Shown here piece after piece: positions 1-9,236 of a stretch of DNA of 64,000 bases. The DNA comes from JAHEKO01 sp965212505 (lineage in GTDB: Bacteria; Acidobacteriota; Thermoanaerobaculia; Multivoradales; JAHEKO01), in assembly GCA_965212505.1 (NCBI GenBank), contig OZ243123.1, forward strand, positions 124,001-188,000. Reading direction: 5' to 3'. The notes under the pieces are model-generated. The model did no database searches. It was not told the DNA's origin and worked only from the letters and a program-made list of their open reading frames with translations. The translations under genes and the position numbers were made by a program. Within the stretch, counting starts at the first letter, position 1; each line of letters begins with the position of its first letter.

Positions 1-2
1 AC

Positions 3-620
3 AGGGGTAGCTATACGACGTTGACCCTGGCGACCGTCGCTGGGCGCGAGCAGATTCTGGTGGTGAACCATTCGAGCGTCGTCGGTCACGACCCGGCGAC
101 CGGTGCGGTGCTCTGGCGCGAGGACTGGTCCGACCCGCCCGGTGAAAAGGTGACGCCGGCGCTTCAGCTCGACGGTAACCGACTCCTCGTCTCCGGAGGC
201 TATGGCGTTGGAAGTCGCCTGCTCGAGGTGCGCGCCGAGGGGGATGGCTTCGCGGTCGAGGAGATCTGGAACTCGATGCGTTTGAAGTCGAAATTTGCGC
301 CGATGGTCCTTCACCGAGGCGCGATCTTCGGCCTCGACGACGGCATTCTGACGGCGATCGATCCGAGCAACGGCGAGCGCCTCTGGAAACGGGGCCGGTA
401 CGGCCACGGACAGTTTGTGCTGATCGGTGACGTACTGTTGATTCAGTCCGAGAAGGGCGACGTAGTGCTGGTGGACGCGGATCCGGCGGAGCACCGGGAG
501 CTCGCCCGTTTCAAGGCGCTCGACGGCAAGGCCTGGAATCCGCCGGCGCTCTCGGGTGATCTGCTGCTGGTGAGGAATCATCGCGAAGCGGCCTGTTACC
601 GGTTGCCGGTCGCCGGCTGA
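3..620 (+). CDS. PQQ-like beta-propeller repeat protein, 3' part only
   Basis: The reading frame is open to the left edge, so the N-terminus lies outside the window; about 205 codons are visible. The sequence shows blades typical of PQQ-like (quinoprotein-fold) propellers: ATGAVLWREDW and NGERLWKRGRYGHGQ, each placing a Trp after a short beta hairpin. No catalytic PQQ dehydrogenase motif is visible, so this is probably a binding or scaffold propeller rather than an enzyme. The second propeller at 10644-11912 has the same general plan, with a similar C-terminal blade (the 'L..DG.IYA..D.G' type), so the two look like paralogues. Exported location is likely for the family, but the signal peptide cannot be seen here. 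The stop at 618-620 is followed by 71 bp before the antiporter. Confidence 0.8.
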   Translation, partial: RGSYTTLTLATVAGREQILVVNHSSVVGHDPATGAVLWREDWSDPPGEKVTPALQLDGNRLLVSGGYGVGSRLLEVRAEGDGFAVEEIWNSMRLKSKFAPMVLHRGAIFGLDDGILTAIDPSNGERLWKRGRYGHGQFVLIGDVLLIQSEKGDVVLVDADPAEHRELARFKALDGKAWNPPALSGDLLLVRNHREAACYRLPVAG

Positions 621-691
621 GGCGAGCGCGACTCGGCGTCTCGTGGGCTCTCCGCTGCGCGGATTGTTCGCCGGGCGAGTACACTCCGCCG

Positions 692-1639
692 GTGACCAAC
701 CTCCTGTGGCTCGCCCTCGGCGTGGTTCTGCTCTATGTCGGCGGCGAGGCGTTGGTAGACGGCGCTCGCCGGCTCGCGTTTCGGCTCGGAATCCGCCCGA
801 TGGTCATCGGCCTGACCGTGGTAGCGCTTGGCACTTCGGCTCCCGAGTTGGCGGCGAGCCTGGCCGCCGCGCTCGACGGCGCGCCCGAGGTCGCCTTCGG
901 CAACATCGTGGGCTCGAACATCGCCAACCTGGCGTTGGTGCTCGGCCTCGGGGCGGTCATTCACGCGCTACGGGTCGAGGGGCGCTTCCTCTGGCGCGAG
1001 ATGCCGTTCATGCTGCTGGCGAGCGTCCTGATGATTCTCTTTGCGCGGGACGGCGAAATCGTGCGGGTGGAGGGGGTCGTTCTGCTGCTCATGCTCGGCG
1101 GTTTTCTCACCATGCTGCTCGGCCTCGAGCGGGATCAGCCGGAGGTCGAGCAGAGCTTCGACGAGGAGTTCGCAGTCAAGGCGCGGATGCCGATCTGGTG
1201 GCTGACGTCGCTCATCGTCCTCGGCATCGTCGGCCTGACCCTGGGCGCCAAGGCACTCATCATCGGAGCGATCGGGATCGCCCGCGCCATGGGTATCGAG
1301 GAGAGGGTGATCGGACTCACCGTCGTTGCGTTCGGCACCAGCCTGCCCGAGGTCGCCGGCACCCTGGTCGCCGCGGCGCGTCGCGAGGGAGATCTCATCC
1401 TCGGCAACCTGATCGGCTCGAATGTCTTCAACATTCTCTTCATCCTGGGCACGACGGTGATCGTGCACCCGATCAGCATCGACGCCTCGAGCGCGATGAC
1501 CGACATGCTGGTGATGCTGGCCGTGAGTGTCCTCGTCTGGCCGCTGATGTTCACCGGCAAGCGTTTGGGTCGCTGGGAGGGTGTGGCCCTGCTGACCTGC
1601 TACGTCGTCTATGTCGGTTGGCTCTTCGCCGGCCGCTAG
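692..1639 (+). CDS. Calcium/sodium antiporter (CaCA family, YrbG-like)
   Basis: A 315-residue inner-membrane exchanger of the Ca2+:cation antiporter superfamily, expected to extrude Ca2+ or Na+ against a cation gradient. Both signature alpha-repeats are present: residues about 47-80 (GTSAPELAASL then GNIVGSNIANLALVLG) and about 215-250 (GTSLPEVAGTL then GNLIGSNVFNILFILG). The acidic residues in the two GTS-P-E motifs are the known ion ligands of the family. About ten hydrophobic segments are arranged as two inverted halves, separated by an acidic cytoplasmic loop near residues 146-165. Length is normal for YrbG/CaxA-type proteins. The GTG start at 692 is chosen because the hydrophobic first helix begins at once; no strong ribosome binding site is visible. 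It stands alone, converging on the helicase gene at its 3' side. Confidence 0.93.
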   Translation: MTNLLWLALGVVLLYVGGEALVDGARRLAFRLGIRPMVIGLTVVALGTSAPELAASLAAALDGAPEVAFGNIVGSNIANLALVLGLGAVIHALRVEGRFLWREMPFMLLASVLMILFARDGEIVRVEGVVLLLMLGGFLTMLLGLERDQPEVEQSFDEEFAVKARMPIWWLTSLIVLGIVGLTLGAKALIIGAIGIARAMGIEERVIGLTVVAFGTSLPEVAGTLVAAARREGDLILGNLIGSNVFNILFILGTTVIVHPISIDASSAMTDMLVMLAVSVLVWPLMFTGKRLGRWEGVALLTCYVVYVGWLFAGR

Positions 1640-1657
1640 GCCGACCTTCCCGACCCG

Positions 1658-4600
1658 CTACGAGAGCAGCATGCGGAGGTCTTCCGCGGTGAGACTCGGC
1701 ATGGAGTGCTCCTCGCCACCGAGCACCGCCTCGACCAGCTTGCGCTTCGACGCCTGGAGGTCGAGGATCTTCTCTTCCACCGTGCCGCGGGCGATCATCC
1801 GGTAGGCGAAGACCGGTTGGGTCTGTCCAATCCGGTGAGCGCGGTCGATCGCCTGCGCTTCGACCGCCGGGTTCCACCACGGGTCGAGCAGGAAGACGTA
1901 GCCCGCCGCCGTCAGGTTGAGGCCCAGCCCACCGGCTTTCAAACTGATCAGGAACAGGTTGGTCTCGGGGTCGGTCTGGAACTGTTCCACCACCGCGCCG
2001 CGGTCGCGTGTCTGGCCGTCGAGATAGCAGTAGTTGGCCTTGCGCTCGTCCAAATGTTGCCGCACGTAGGCGAGCAGCTTGGTGAACTGCGAGAAGACGA
2101 TGACCTTGTGGCCTTCGTCGAGAACCTCTTCGACCTGGGCGAAGAGCGCATCGAGCTTGGCGCTCCCGGCCTCGGCCCACGTCTCGTCCACGAGGCCCGG
2201 GTGGCAGGCGACCTGCCGCAGCCGCAGCAGAGCCTCGAGTACCTGAATGGGTGAGCCCTTCTTCTTCTTGTTCGTTCCTTCGACCTCGCCCAGAAGCGTG
2301 CCCTGGTAGGCGAGTCGCAACTTGTCGTAGAGCGCCTGCTGCTCCTCGGTGAGCGAGCAGTAGAGGATCTGTTCCGTCTTGGGCGGCAGGTCCTTGAGGA
2401 CCTCGGCCTTGGTGCGCCGGAGGATGAACGGCCGGATGCCTTCGGCGACCAGCTTCAGCTCCTGCTCGCTGGCCGTTCGGCTCGCGCCCAGAATCTCGAG
2501 CCGTGGCAGGCTGCCGAGCAGGCCCGGGTTCAGGATCTCGAAGATCGAACCGAGCTCGCCGAGGTGATTCTCGATCGGCGTACCCGTGAGTGCCAGCCGG
2601 TGTCGGGCACGGAGCAGTCGGCACGCCTTGGCCGAGAGCGAGTCGCGATTCTTGATCGCCTGCGCCTCGTCGAGGATCAACGTGTCGAGCTCGACGGTCG
2701 CGAGGAAGTCGACGTCTCGCCGGAGTGTGCCGTAGGTGGTGACGACGATGTCGTAGTCCGAGAACTTCTCCCGTAGCGCCTGGCGGTTTGGTCCGTGGTA
2801 CTCGACGACCTTGAGCGAGGGGGTGAAGCGCTTGGCCTCGTCGATCCAGTTGTAGACCAGGCTCCTCGGCGCGAGGACGAGGCTCGGCAGGCCCGTGGTC
2901 TTCGTCTTGGTGCGGTTCGCCTTCATGAGCGCGAGCACCTGAACCGTCTTGCCGAGGCCCATGTCGTCGGCGAGCACCCCGCCGAGACCGAACTCGCGGA
3001 GGAAGCCGAGCCACGCGAGCCCCTCGCGCTGGTAGGTACGCAGCGTACCCGCGAAGCCGCGCGGCTCCTTCTTCGGCTTGATGCTCTCGAATGAGCCGAG
3101 TCGTTCTCGCAGCTTGGTGAACGAGCCGTCGCCATCGGCGGGCGGCGTCGCCTGCAGCAGAACGTCGACGAGGAGCGCCTGGGACGGCAGGAACTTCAGA
3201 TTGCCGTCGTCGTCTTCGTGGGCCAGCTTCGAGAGGGAGTCGAGATTGCCCATCCACGACTCGGGCAGGAGTCCGCGCGAGCCGTCGGCAAACTCGATGA
3301 ATCGATCGCCCTTCGAGATCGTCTCCAGAATTTCCTTGAGCTCTACGCGCTGGCCGTGGAAGTCGGTCGCGCCGCTCAACTCGAACCAGTCGGTCTTCCT
3401 CTCGACCCGCATCGCCGGTGGATCGGGCAGGCTCAGGGAGGCGCCGCGTACCTCGACCAGCCAGCCCTCGCTGAGCAGCGGCTCGACGACGGCAGGTAGG
3501 TCGGGCTGCGCCACCTTGAGCGCATGGTCGCCACCGGCGGCCATCGGGCGGGCGCCCGCCTCGAGCAGGCGCAGCAACGCCTCGTGTTCCGCGTCGAGAT
3601 CTCGCTGGACAAACGTTCCGTCCTGCCAGTCGATGACAGCCGGGTTGGCGTCTTCGGCGCTCACCTCGGTCTCTCCGTAGAGGAACGACTGCTTGGCGAG
3701 CAGCGGAGCGTTCGGAAGCACGCCGGCACCCTCGGACTCGAGGACGAGCCGAGGCTGTGGCGCCGAGCGAACCTCCTTGAGGCGGAACTCGTCGGGGCCC
3801 TCGATACTCGGCATGCCGGGGATCTCGACCAGCGTCGAAAACGCTTCGCCGAGGAACTCGTCGGGCACGACGATCTCGTCCATGTCGCGCATTGCCTGAA
3901 TCCAGGCCGCGTCGCGGGTGCCCGACGGCTCGAAGCGAGCCAAATGGTTCTTGAACACGAGGAAGCTGCCGATCGCCGGATTGCCGTTGGCTGTCGACAC
4001 GACCAGGTTCGGCTCGCCGATCGGAATGCGATCCCCTTCTCTGACCAAGCTGCCGGCGATGCGCGCTTGGCGCGCGCCGGTCTCCATGCGCAGCGATAGT
4101 CGCCACGGGGGGCCGTCGTCCCACTTGAGGAGGTGACGCATAGCTCGCGGCCGGCCGTCCCACCAGCCGAGCTTGCCCTGCTCCGTGAGCGCCGGCAGGA
4201 CGCTCTCGTAGAGCTCGGGTGGCATGCGGAAGCGGCGGATCAGCTCGGCGCGATTGGGCGCCGCGCGCCGCCTGCCGTTGCGCTGCCGTCCCGACGCCTC
4301 GGGCGGCAACGAGGTGATCATGGCGAACGAGCCGTGCTCGTCTTTGGGCCCCGCCGCGTCTCGGAAGAGTTCCGACAGTGTGTCGGGGTCGACGCTCGCC
4401 TTCTGGAGCTTCGGTGACGCCTCGGTGCCACCGGGTCGGGTGGCGAACACGTCGATGATCAGTGAGTCGTCACGAGCGCTGGCGCCCGTGTTGATCAGGA
4501 ATCGGAGGCGCGCGGAGTCGCGCGCTGAGGACTTCTTCTCCTCGGGCTCGACCGAGGCGGCGCCGTCCACCGCCTCGCGGATGGTGGTCAGCTGGATGCG

Positions 4601-5152
4601 CCACGCCTCGAGCGGATCTTTGCCGGGGCGCCGCGAACGGGAGCGACTCCGCTTCGAACCGGCACGGCGCTTCTTGGCTCGGATGTCCTGCCCCTGGTCG
4701 ACCAGCGACTCGAACTCCTCGAGCGAGGTGACGCGGGCCTTGCGCATACCCACGCGATCCTTGCCGGCCGGCTGGTTCTCGGGGCCGCTTGCGCCGAGTG
4801 CGAGCAGGGTGCTCCAGATATGGCCACACGCGTGCCCGCTGCCGAACCGGTCACAATTGCAGTAGGCGTGCAGGATCCGTTTGGAGGGGACGAGCCGCCA
4901 GTCGAGGCCGACTCGATACACGTCACCCTTCGGGTCCCGGACAGTAGACCGGGCTCGGTTCCCATCGACACCCAACTCAACGAAGTCTTCTCGCCAGAGC
5001 GCCTCTCCGTGCTGGCGATCGTCTTCCGCGAAGTGTGAGCTGCTGCGTCGATGAAGCGGGATCGGTTGGGTCGCGGCGCCTGGAGTTCGCGGTCTCCGAG
5101 GTCGTCTGCGCCGGCGTCCGCGAGGGGCCTGCCCCTCGGTCCTCGCCGTCAT
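1658..5152 (-). CDS. SNF2-family helicase with N-terminal SWIM zinc finger
   Basis: A 1164-residue Swi2/Snf2 ATPase of the bacterial HepA/RapA-like class, expected to translocate on DNA or remodel nucleoprotein using ATP. A SWIM zinc finger lies near residues 97-115 (CNCDRFGSGHACGH, pattern CxCxnCxH). A long middle region of unclear fold follows. The SNF2_N motor has Walker A DDMGLGKT near residue 729 and Walker B LILDEAQ near residue 827. The C-terminal helicase lobe contains LKAGGLGLNLT and the motif VI stretch AIDRAHRIGQTQ near residue 1104. The N-terminus is strongly basic (RGRRRRRPRRPR), as in nucleic-acid binding tails. The frame stays open another 56 codons upstream, but that would run into the CPBP gene; the ATG at 5152 avoids the overlap and is preferred. 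It is probably co-transcribed behind the CPBP and P460 genes. Confidence 0.92.
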   Translation of the reverse strand: MTARTEGQAPRGRRRRRPRRPRTPGAATQPIPLHRRSSSHFAEDDRQHGEALWREDFVELGVDGNRARSTVRDPKGDVYRVGLDWRLVPSKRILHAYCNCDRFGSGHACGHIWSTLLALGASGPENQPAGKDRVGMRKARVTSLEEFESLVDQGQDIRAKKRRAGSKRSRSRSRRPGKDPLEAWRIQLTTIREAVDGAASVEPEEKKSSARDSARLRFLINTGASARDDSLIIDVFATRPGGTEASPKLQKASVDPDTLSELFRDAAGPKDEHGSFAMITSLPPEASGRQRNGRRRAAPNRAELIRRFRMPPELYESVLPALTEQGKLGWWDGRPRAMRHLLKWDDGPPWRLSLRMETGARQARIAGSLVREGDRIPIGEPNLVVSTANGNPAIGSFLVFKNHLARFEPSGTRDAAWIQAMRDMDEIVVPDEFLGEAFSTLVEIPGMPSIEGPDEFRLKEVRSAPQPRLVLESEGAGVLPNAPLLAKQSFLYGETEVSAEDANPAVIDWQDGTFVQRDLDAEHEALLRLLEAGARPMAAGGDHALKVAQPDLPAVVEPLLSEGWLVEVRGASLSLPDPPAMRVERKTDWFELSGATDFHGQRVELKEILETISKGDRFIEFADGSRGLLPESWMGNLDSLSKLAHEDDDGNLKFLPSQALLVDVLLQATPPADGDGSFTKLRERLGSFESIKPKKEPRGFAGTLRTYQREGLAWLGFLREFGLGGVLADDMGLGKTVQVLALMKANRTKTKTTGLPSLVLAPRSLVYNWIDEAKRFTPSLKVVEYHGPNRQALREKFSDYDIVVTTYGTLRRDVDFLATVELDTLILDEAQAIKNRDSLSAKACRLLRARHRLALTGTPIENHLGELGSIFEILNPGLLGSLPRLEILGASRTASEQELKLVAEGIRPFILRRTKAEVLKDLPPKTEQILYCSLTEEQQALYDKLRLAYQGTLLGEVEGTNKKKKGSPIQVLEALLRLRQVACHPGLVDETWAEAGSAKLDALFAQVEEVLDEGHKVIVFSQFTKLLAYVRQHLDERKANYCYLDGQTRDRGAVVEQFQTDPETNLFLISLKAGGLGLNLTAAGYVFLLDPWWNPAVEAQAIDRAHRIGQTQPVFAYRMIARGTVEEKILDLQASKRKLVEAVLGGEEHSMPSLTAEDLRMLLS

Positions 5153-5198
5153 GCGAACTAGATAGTACCAGGAACGGAGCGCGAAGTCGCGAGGAAAG

Positions 5199-5966
5199 TC
5201 AGTCCGAGAGATCGTCTCGAACTCGCGTCCAGAGCCAGAGCGCAAAGAGCGAATTGAGCAGGATGCCGATCCAGCCGACCTCGGGGCCGAAGATGCCCTT
5301 GTCCTCGATTCCCAGGGCACCGACCTTGGTGCCGAAAGCGAACAACGAGTAGGCGAGTCCGTTCCAGAGGCCGTGGCTTACCGAGGCGACGATCACCGAA
5401 CCGGAGCTCCAGCGCAGGAGTCCCCAGATCAGTCCGAGGAGGGTCGCGTTCACGAGATAGACGGGGATCTGCTCGGCCGGGGGCGCGAAACCGGTCGGGA
5501 GCAGGACCGCGGAGAGGTGCCAGACGGTGAAGGCAACGCTCGACCAGAGGAGTGTCGCTCTGCCGCTCAGGTCGGCACGACGGAGAGCTCCCCAGAGCCA
5601 GCCCCGAAAGAAGCCTTCTTCGGTGACGATCAGTACCAGTACGGAGGAGCCGCCCCCGGCGAGCAGATTGAGCCAGAAGTGGTTCCAGTTCGTGTCCGAA
5701 GTGTCCACGGCGCCGGCGAAGTAGGCGATCGCGACGGCCAGTCCAATCACGACGATCGGGTAGAGCAGCGCGTGCACGTAGTCCCGTGCCGTACCGAGTG
5801 TGAAACCGACTTCGGAGCGACTCAGTCCCTGGAGCTTCCAGAAGATGAGCAGCAGCGGTGCGAGGATGAGAGCGCTCAGGGCCGAGTAGCCAGTCGCGTC
5901 CATCGCCGTAGTGATGGCGACCGCCGTCGCGACGCCGCCGAGCGCAAGGAGGGTGTTTCGAGTCAC
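5199..5966 (-). CDS. CPBP family intramembrane metalloprotease
   Basis: A 255-residue multi-spanning membrane protein of the CPBP/Abi family (type II CAAX-protease-like). The three family motifs are all visible: EEGFFRG near residues 115-121 (EExxxR), WHLSAVLLP near 148 (catalytic-site His in a helix) and HGLWNG near 197 (HxxxN). In characterised relatives the two Glu and the His residues coordinate a metal for intramembrane cleavage. Some bacterial members act in bacteriocin self-immunity, others have no known substrate. Six to eight hydrophobic segments are evident. The gene is 46 bp upstream of the helicase start and 42 bp downstream of the P460 gene, all on the minus strand, which suggests one transcript. 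Nothing in the neighbours identifies a substrate. Confidence 0.88.
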   Translation of the reverse strand: MTRNTLLALGGVATAVAITTAMDATGYSALSALILAPLLLIFWKLQGLSRSEVGFTLGTARDYVHALLYPIVVIGLAVAIAYFAGAVDTSDTNWNHFWLNLLAGGGSSVLVLIVTEEGFFRGWLWGALRRADLSGRATLLWSSVAFTVWHLSAVLLPTGFAPPAEQIPVYLVNATLLGLIWGLLRWSSGSVIVASVSHGLWNGLAYSLFAFGTKVGALGIEDKGIFGPEVGWIGILLNSLFALWLWTRVRDDLSD

Positions 5967-6008
5967 AGGGGCAATACGCTCGCCCGCCCCCGAGTGTTCC
6001 GTCGAAGC

Positions 6009-6974
6009 CTAGTCGCCCGACGCCGGCACGTAGCGCTCGGGCTCGGCCTCGAACTGTCGGACGCAGTTCACCGAGGCGAAGGCGTAAAGCTTGCCGCCGT
6101 GGACGGCAAACAGGCTGGGGTCGATCGGCGCGCCGGAAATGACCGGGCAGCTGTCGTTCTGGAACCCGTAGCGCTCGGGGTCTTCTTCGAATCTGGCGCG
6201 TGTCGGCTCACTGACGAAGCGGTAGGTGAAGCCCTCGTAGGTCGTCACGATCTCTGCTTTGCCGAGCTCGGCGTGGCCGTCGACGAGCAGAACGGGGTCG
6301 AGTCCGTCCAGTGCCAGGTCGGGTACGCCTGCGGGCGCCTCTGCGACGAGCTCGGTGGCGACGCCGGCGTTCGAGGCGAAGACCGTGCCGCTCGGAGCGA
6401 CCTCGGCGAGGAGTGGGTAGAACTGTAGGAAGACATTGTCGTGAGCCGCATGCTCGGTATGGCAGGCGTTGCAGGCGCCGGCGTCGATGGCTGCCGCCTC
6501 GGAACGCAGCCCGGCGCGGCCGGCGAAGCCGTAGTAGCTCCACAGCTCCAGCCGGCGCGAGTCCTTGACAGCCATCTCGAAGCCTCCGAGATCGCCGGCA
6601 AAGCGCCCCCGCCGCTGGGGCAATGCACTCTCCCCGGTTTCATGCAGCAGTAGCGCCAACATGGTGCCGTCGCGGAACTCTCCCGTGCGCGCGAAGTGCT
6701 CGTAGGCGCTCGGTTCGATGAGCGTCTCGTGAAACATCTCGGTGCCGCCGGCGCCCTCGCTGTAGCTCAAGCCCAGTGAGGCGCCGATGAATACCCATCG
6801 CCGCCAGTCCTCTGGAAGCAGCAGGCGACCCTCCTCGTCGTACTCCGGCATGCGGAGCTCAGTGGTGGTTGTCTGTGAGACGGCGGTGCCCAGCAGCACC
6901 GTGGAGGCAACCAAGAGGGTCAGGAGAGCGAGGAGCGGAGGTGCGACACGAAGGAGCTGGCGTGGAGCGTTCAT
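6009..6974 (-). CDS. Cytochrome P460-type haem protein with C-terminal YHS domain
   Basis: A 321-residue exported protein. Residues 1-33 form a signal peptide (LLALLTLLVASTVLLGTAVSQ). The central region (about 45-200) matches the cytochrome P460 family: RRWVFIGASLGLSY near the N-terminus and one c-type haem site CNACH near residue 170, with the downstream FLQFYPLL element. P460 proteins carry a cross-linked haem and oxidise hydroxylamine or detoxify nitrogen oxides, but many relatives are uncharacterised. The last 45 residues look like a YHS domain (CPVISGAPIDPSLFAVHGGK, then YAFASVNCVRQFEAEPERYV), a small metal-binding module. The fusion is noteworthy. The frame is open far upstream, but the ATG at 6974 begins exactly at the signal peptide, so it is preferred. 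It lies divergent to the histidine kinase gene. Confidence 0.85.
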   Translation of the reverse strand: MNAPRQLLRVAPPLLALLTLLVASTVLLGTAVSQTTTTELRMPEYDEEGRLLLPEDWRRWVFIGASLGLSYSEGAGGTEMFHETLIEPSAYEHFARTGEFRDGTMLALLLHETGESALPQRRGRFAGDLGGFEMAVKDSRRLELWSYYGFAGRAGLRSEAAAIDAGACNACHTEHAAHDNVFLQFYPLLAEVAPSGTVFASNAGVATELVAEAPAGVPDLALDGLDPVLLVDGHAELGKAEIVTTYEGFTYRFVSEPTRARFEEDPERYGFQNDSCPVISGAPIDPSLFAVHGGKLYAFASVNCVRQFEAEPERYVPASGD

Positions 6975-7200
6975 GGGTAGAGCATCGTGGCTCGGAGGTG
7001 GGGTCGCAACAGCTTTGCCGTCGACCGTTGGAGCGGGCAGGGAAGAGTCTGCTCGTGGTGGCGAGTCGGCGGGGGTACCGCTCGCCGCGGTCGGTCTGCG
7101 ACTGGCCGCCTCGAGATGGCAGTCGGCTGCACTCGCCGGCCGACGACTGCGGCCGACTTGTGTCGTTGCCGGGTGCTGGCTACTGTTGAGGGGACGATCG

Positions 7201-8334
7201 ATGAACGAGCCCACTCCTCTGGTCGACCGCCCGACGCCTCCCATGCAGTGGCTGATCGGGGCAGCGTTTGCCGGAGCGCTGGTCGCCGCGCTGCTCTTCT
7301 CGAGCCAGATCTACTTCTCGATGCTCGATCACGAGCACGATTGGTGGCGCATCGTGTTGTGGCAAGGGGTGCTCTGGGGATTCTGGGCGACGGTGTCGCC
7401 GTGGGTCTTCCGCGCCGGCGTCGAGCTCTTGCATCCGCACAGCCGGCCACGACTCTGGCTCGTGCGACTCGTCGGTCTCGGCGGAGTCCTGACGGTTGTC
7501 CACCTCTTGCTGGGCGCCTTCGCTCTGGTGGTTGTCGACCCCTATGTCCCGGTCGTGACCTATGACTACTCGCAGGCACTCGACCGCACCTGGAGCGCGT
7601 GGGCCGGCGTCTCGCCGGTCGTCTTCGCGGTGCTGGTGGCGATCGGATACGGCGTGGGCGGCTTCTGGGCTGCCCGTCGTCGTGAGGTCCGCGCGAGTCT
7701 TCTCGAGGCGGAGCTGGCCAAAGCCCAGCTGCATGCGCTTCGGCTCGAGATCCAGCCGCACTTCCTCTTCAACACCCTCAACTCGATCGCAGCTCTGGTG
7801 CGTCGGCAGGAGAACGACAAGGCGCTCGAGATGCTGATCAAGCTCAGCGACCTGCTGCGCTCGACCCTCGAACATTCGGGCGGGCCGCTCGTCACCCTGC
7901 GCGACGAGCTCGAGTTCGTGAAGTGCTACCTCGACCTGCAGAGCATCCGCTTTTCCGATCGGTTGCGGGTCGAGTACGACATCGACGACGCGGCGCTCGA
8001 TCGAGAGACGCCCTTCCTGTTGCTACAGCCGCTCGCCGAGAACGCGATTCGTCACGGCCTGGCGCGGACCACCGGCCGGGGCAACATCGAGATCGGCGCC
8101 ACGGTCTCGAACGGCAGTCTGGTGCTGACGGTGAGCGACGACGGTCCCGGTCTGCCCGAAGGCTTCGACATCGAGAAGGTCGAGGGTGTCGGTCTCAGCA
8201 ACACGCGCTCTCGGCTGATGAAGCTCTACCGCGAGCGGAGCGCCTCGATTACGGTCGACGACCGCGCCGGCGGTGGAACCGTTGCGCGCGTCGAGATTCC
8301 TTCGAACTACGTCGCGGAAGCGAGCCCCGCATGA
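7201..8334 (+). CDS. LytS/YehU-type sensor histidine kinase
   Basis: A 377-residue membrane kinase. Four transmembrane segments fill residues about 15-160, with no recognisable extracellular sensor domain. The His_kinase domain has the phospho-acceptor motif LEIQPHFLFNTLNS with the His near residue 185. The HATPase_c domain follows, with N-box LAENAIRHG near 279 and G-box DDGPGLP near 314, ending in VGLSNTRSRL, all typical of the LytS/AgrC-like group. ATG 7201 is preceded by GAGGGG at good spacing, and translation into an upstream open frame would add non-homologous sequence. The stop overlaps the start of the LytTR response regulator (ATGA at 8331), so the two are translationally coupled and form one two-component system. 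The signal is unknown. Confidence 0.92.
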   Translation: MNEPTPLVDRPTPPMQWLIGAAFAGALVAALLFSSQIYFSMLDHEHDWWRIVLWQGVLWGFWATVSPWVFRAGVELLHPHSRPRLWLVRLVGLGGVLTVVHLLLGAFALVVVDPYVPVVTYDYSQALDRTWSAWAGVSPVVFAVLVAIGYGVGGFWAARRREVRASLLEAELAKAQLHALRLEIQPHFLFNTLNSIAALVRRQENDKALEMLIKLSDLLRSTLEHSGGPLVTLRDELEFVKCYLDLQSIRFSDRLRVEYDIDDAALDRETPFLLLQPLAENAIRHGLARTTGRGNIEIGATVSNGSLVLTVSDDGPGLPEGFDIEKVEGVGLSNTRSRLMKLYRERSASITVDDRAGGGTVARVEIPSNYVAEASPA

Positions 8335-9119
8335 AGCGGCTGCGCGCCGTCGTCGTGGAAGACGAAGCCCTCGCCCGCGAGGTGGTGTGCAGCCTGCTTT
8401 CGAGGGATCGAGAGGTCGAGGTCGTGGGAGAGGCGTCTGGAGGAGCGGAGGGGCTCGAGTTGATTCGGCAGCTGAGGCCGGATTTGGCCTTCCTCGACGT
8501 GGAGATGCCGGGGATGACTGGCGTGGAGGTGGCGCGTTCGTTGGATGCTGCCCAGCGTCCCGCGATCGTCTTCATCACGGCGTACGGTGAGTTCGCGACC
8601 GACGCCTTCGACCTCGAGGCGCTCGACTACGTCGTGAAGCCGTTCTCTGACGATCGCTTCTTCGCAGCCCTCGCGCGCGTCAAAGCTCGACTCAAGGAGC
8701 ACCGGCTGAGCGATCTGATGCAACAGGCCGCGAGCGAGGTGAGTGAGAGCTCTGACGACGAGGCGAGCCTCGACGACGGTCATCTGCGCACGCTCGCCGT
8801 GCGCTCTCAGGGGCGCTCGCGACTGATTCGAGTCACCGATCTCCTCTGGATCGAGAGCGCCGACTACTACGCTCGCCTCCACACGGCGCGCGGCTCGCAC
8901 CTGATCCGGACGCCCCTGGCGACGCTCGAGGAGCGGCTGGATCCGCGGCGATTCCTGCGCGTTCACCGCGGCGCGATCGTGAACATCGAGGCCGTGGTCG
9001 CGGTTGAGCACCTGCCCAAGGGGGCCCAGATTGTCGTGCTCTCGGACGGCACTCGCTGCCGCGTCAGCCGCTCTCGCAAGTCGGTTGTCGATGCGGTGCT
9101 GCTGCCAACGGTGAGCTAG
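8331..9119 (+). CDS. LytTR-family response regulator
   Basis: A 262-residue cytoplasmic transcription factor, the partner of the kinase it overlaps by 4 bp. The receiver domain (1-120) has the acidic pair ED near residues 10-11, the phospho-acceptor Asp56 in LAFLDVEMPGMTG, the Thr in FITAYGE and Lys103 in YVVKPFS. A linker rich in Ser, Glu and Asp follows (about 130-158). The C-terminal LytTR DNA-binding domain (about 160-258) includes LLWIESADYYARLHT and FLRVHRGAIVNI, the usual core. LytTR regulators bind paired direct repeats. No target can be pointed to in this window with confidence. A 6-bp GC hairpin follows the stop codon. Confidence 0.94.
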   Translation: MKRLRAVVVEDEALAREVVCSLLSRDREVEVVGEASGGAEGLELIRQLRPDLAFLDVEMPGMTGVEVARSLDAAQRPAIVFITAYGEFATDAFDLEALDYVVKPFSDDRFFAALARVKARLKEHRLSDLMQQAASEVSESSDDEASLDDGHLRTLAVRSQGRSRLIRVTDLLWIESADYYARLHTARGSHLIRTPLATLEERLDPRRFLRVHRGAIVNIEAVVAVEHLPKGAQIVVLSDGTRCRVSRSRKSVVDAVLLPTVS

Positions 9120-9124
9120 GCGGT

Positions 9125-9141
9125 CGAGCCCGGCCGGCTCG
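9125..9141 (+). terminator. Short GC-rich hairpin after the response regulator gene
   Basis: CGAGCC and GGCTCG form a perfect 6-bp stem around a 5-nt loop, starting 5 nt after the response-regulator stop and lying between convergent genes. No run of T follows, so if it terminates transcription it would be a weak or U-less hairpin. Position is the main support. Confidence 0.3.
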
Positions 9142-9236
9142 CCGCACTCGATCTCTCGGGCGACGGCCGCCGGGTGACGCTCACAACGCCTCAGTCTGTC
9201 GATGCTGGCTGCTGCCGGTTCCACCGGCGACCGGAC

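Noticed and set aside
1551..4163. 870-residue minus-strand frame overlapping the SNF2 gene
   Set aside because: It lies entirely in another frame of the helicase gene. Composition is Arg/Gly/Pro-rich as expected for a high-GC shadow, and no domain is recognisable; the helicase frame has strong motifs.
7150..7195. Possible promoter TTGTGT-N17-TACTGT ahead of the histidine kinase
   Set aside because: Both hexamers match poorly and the start site would be only a few bases before the ATG.
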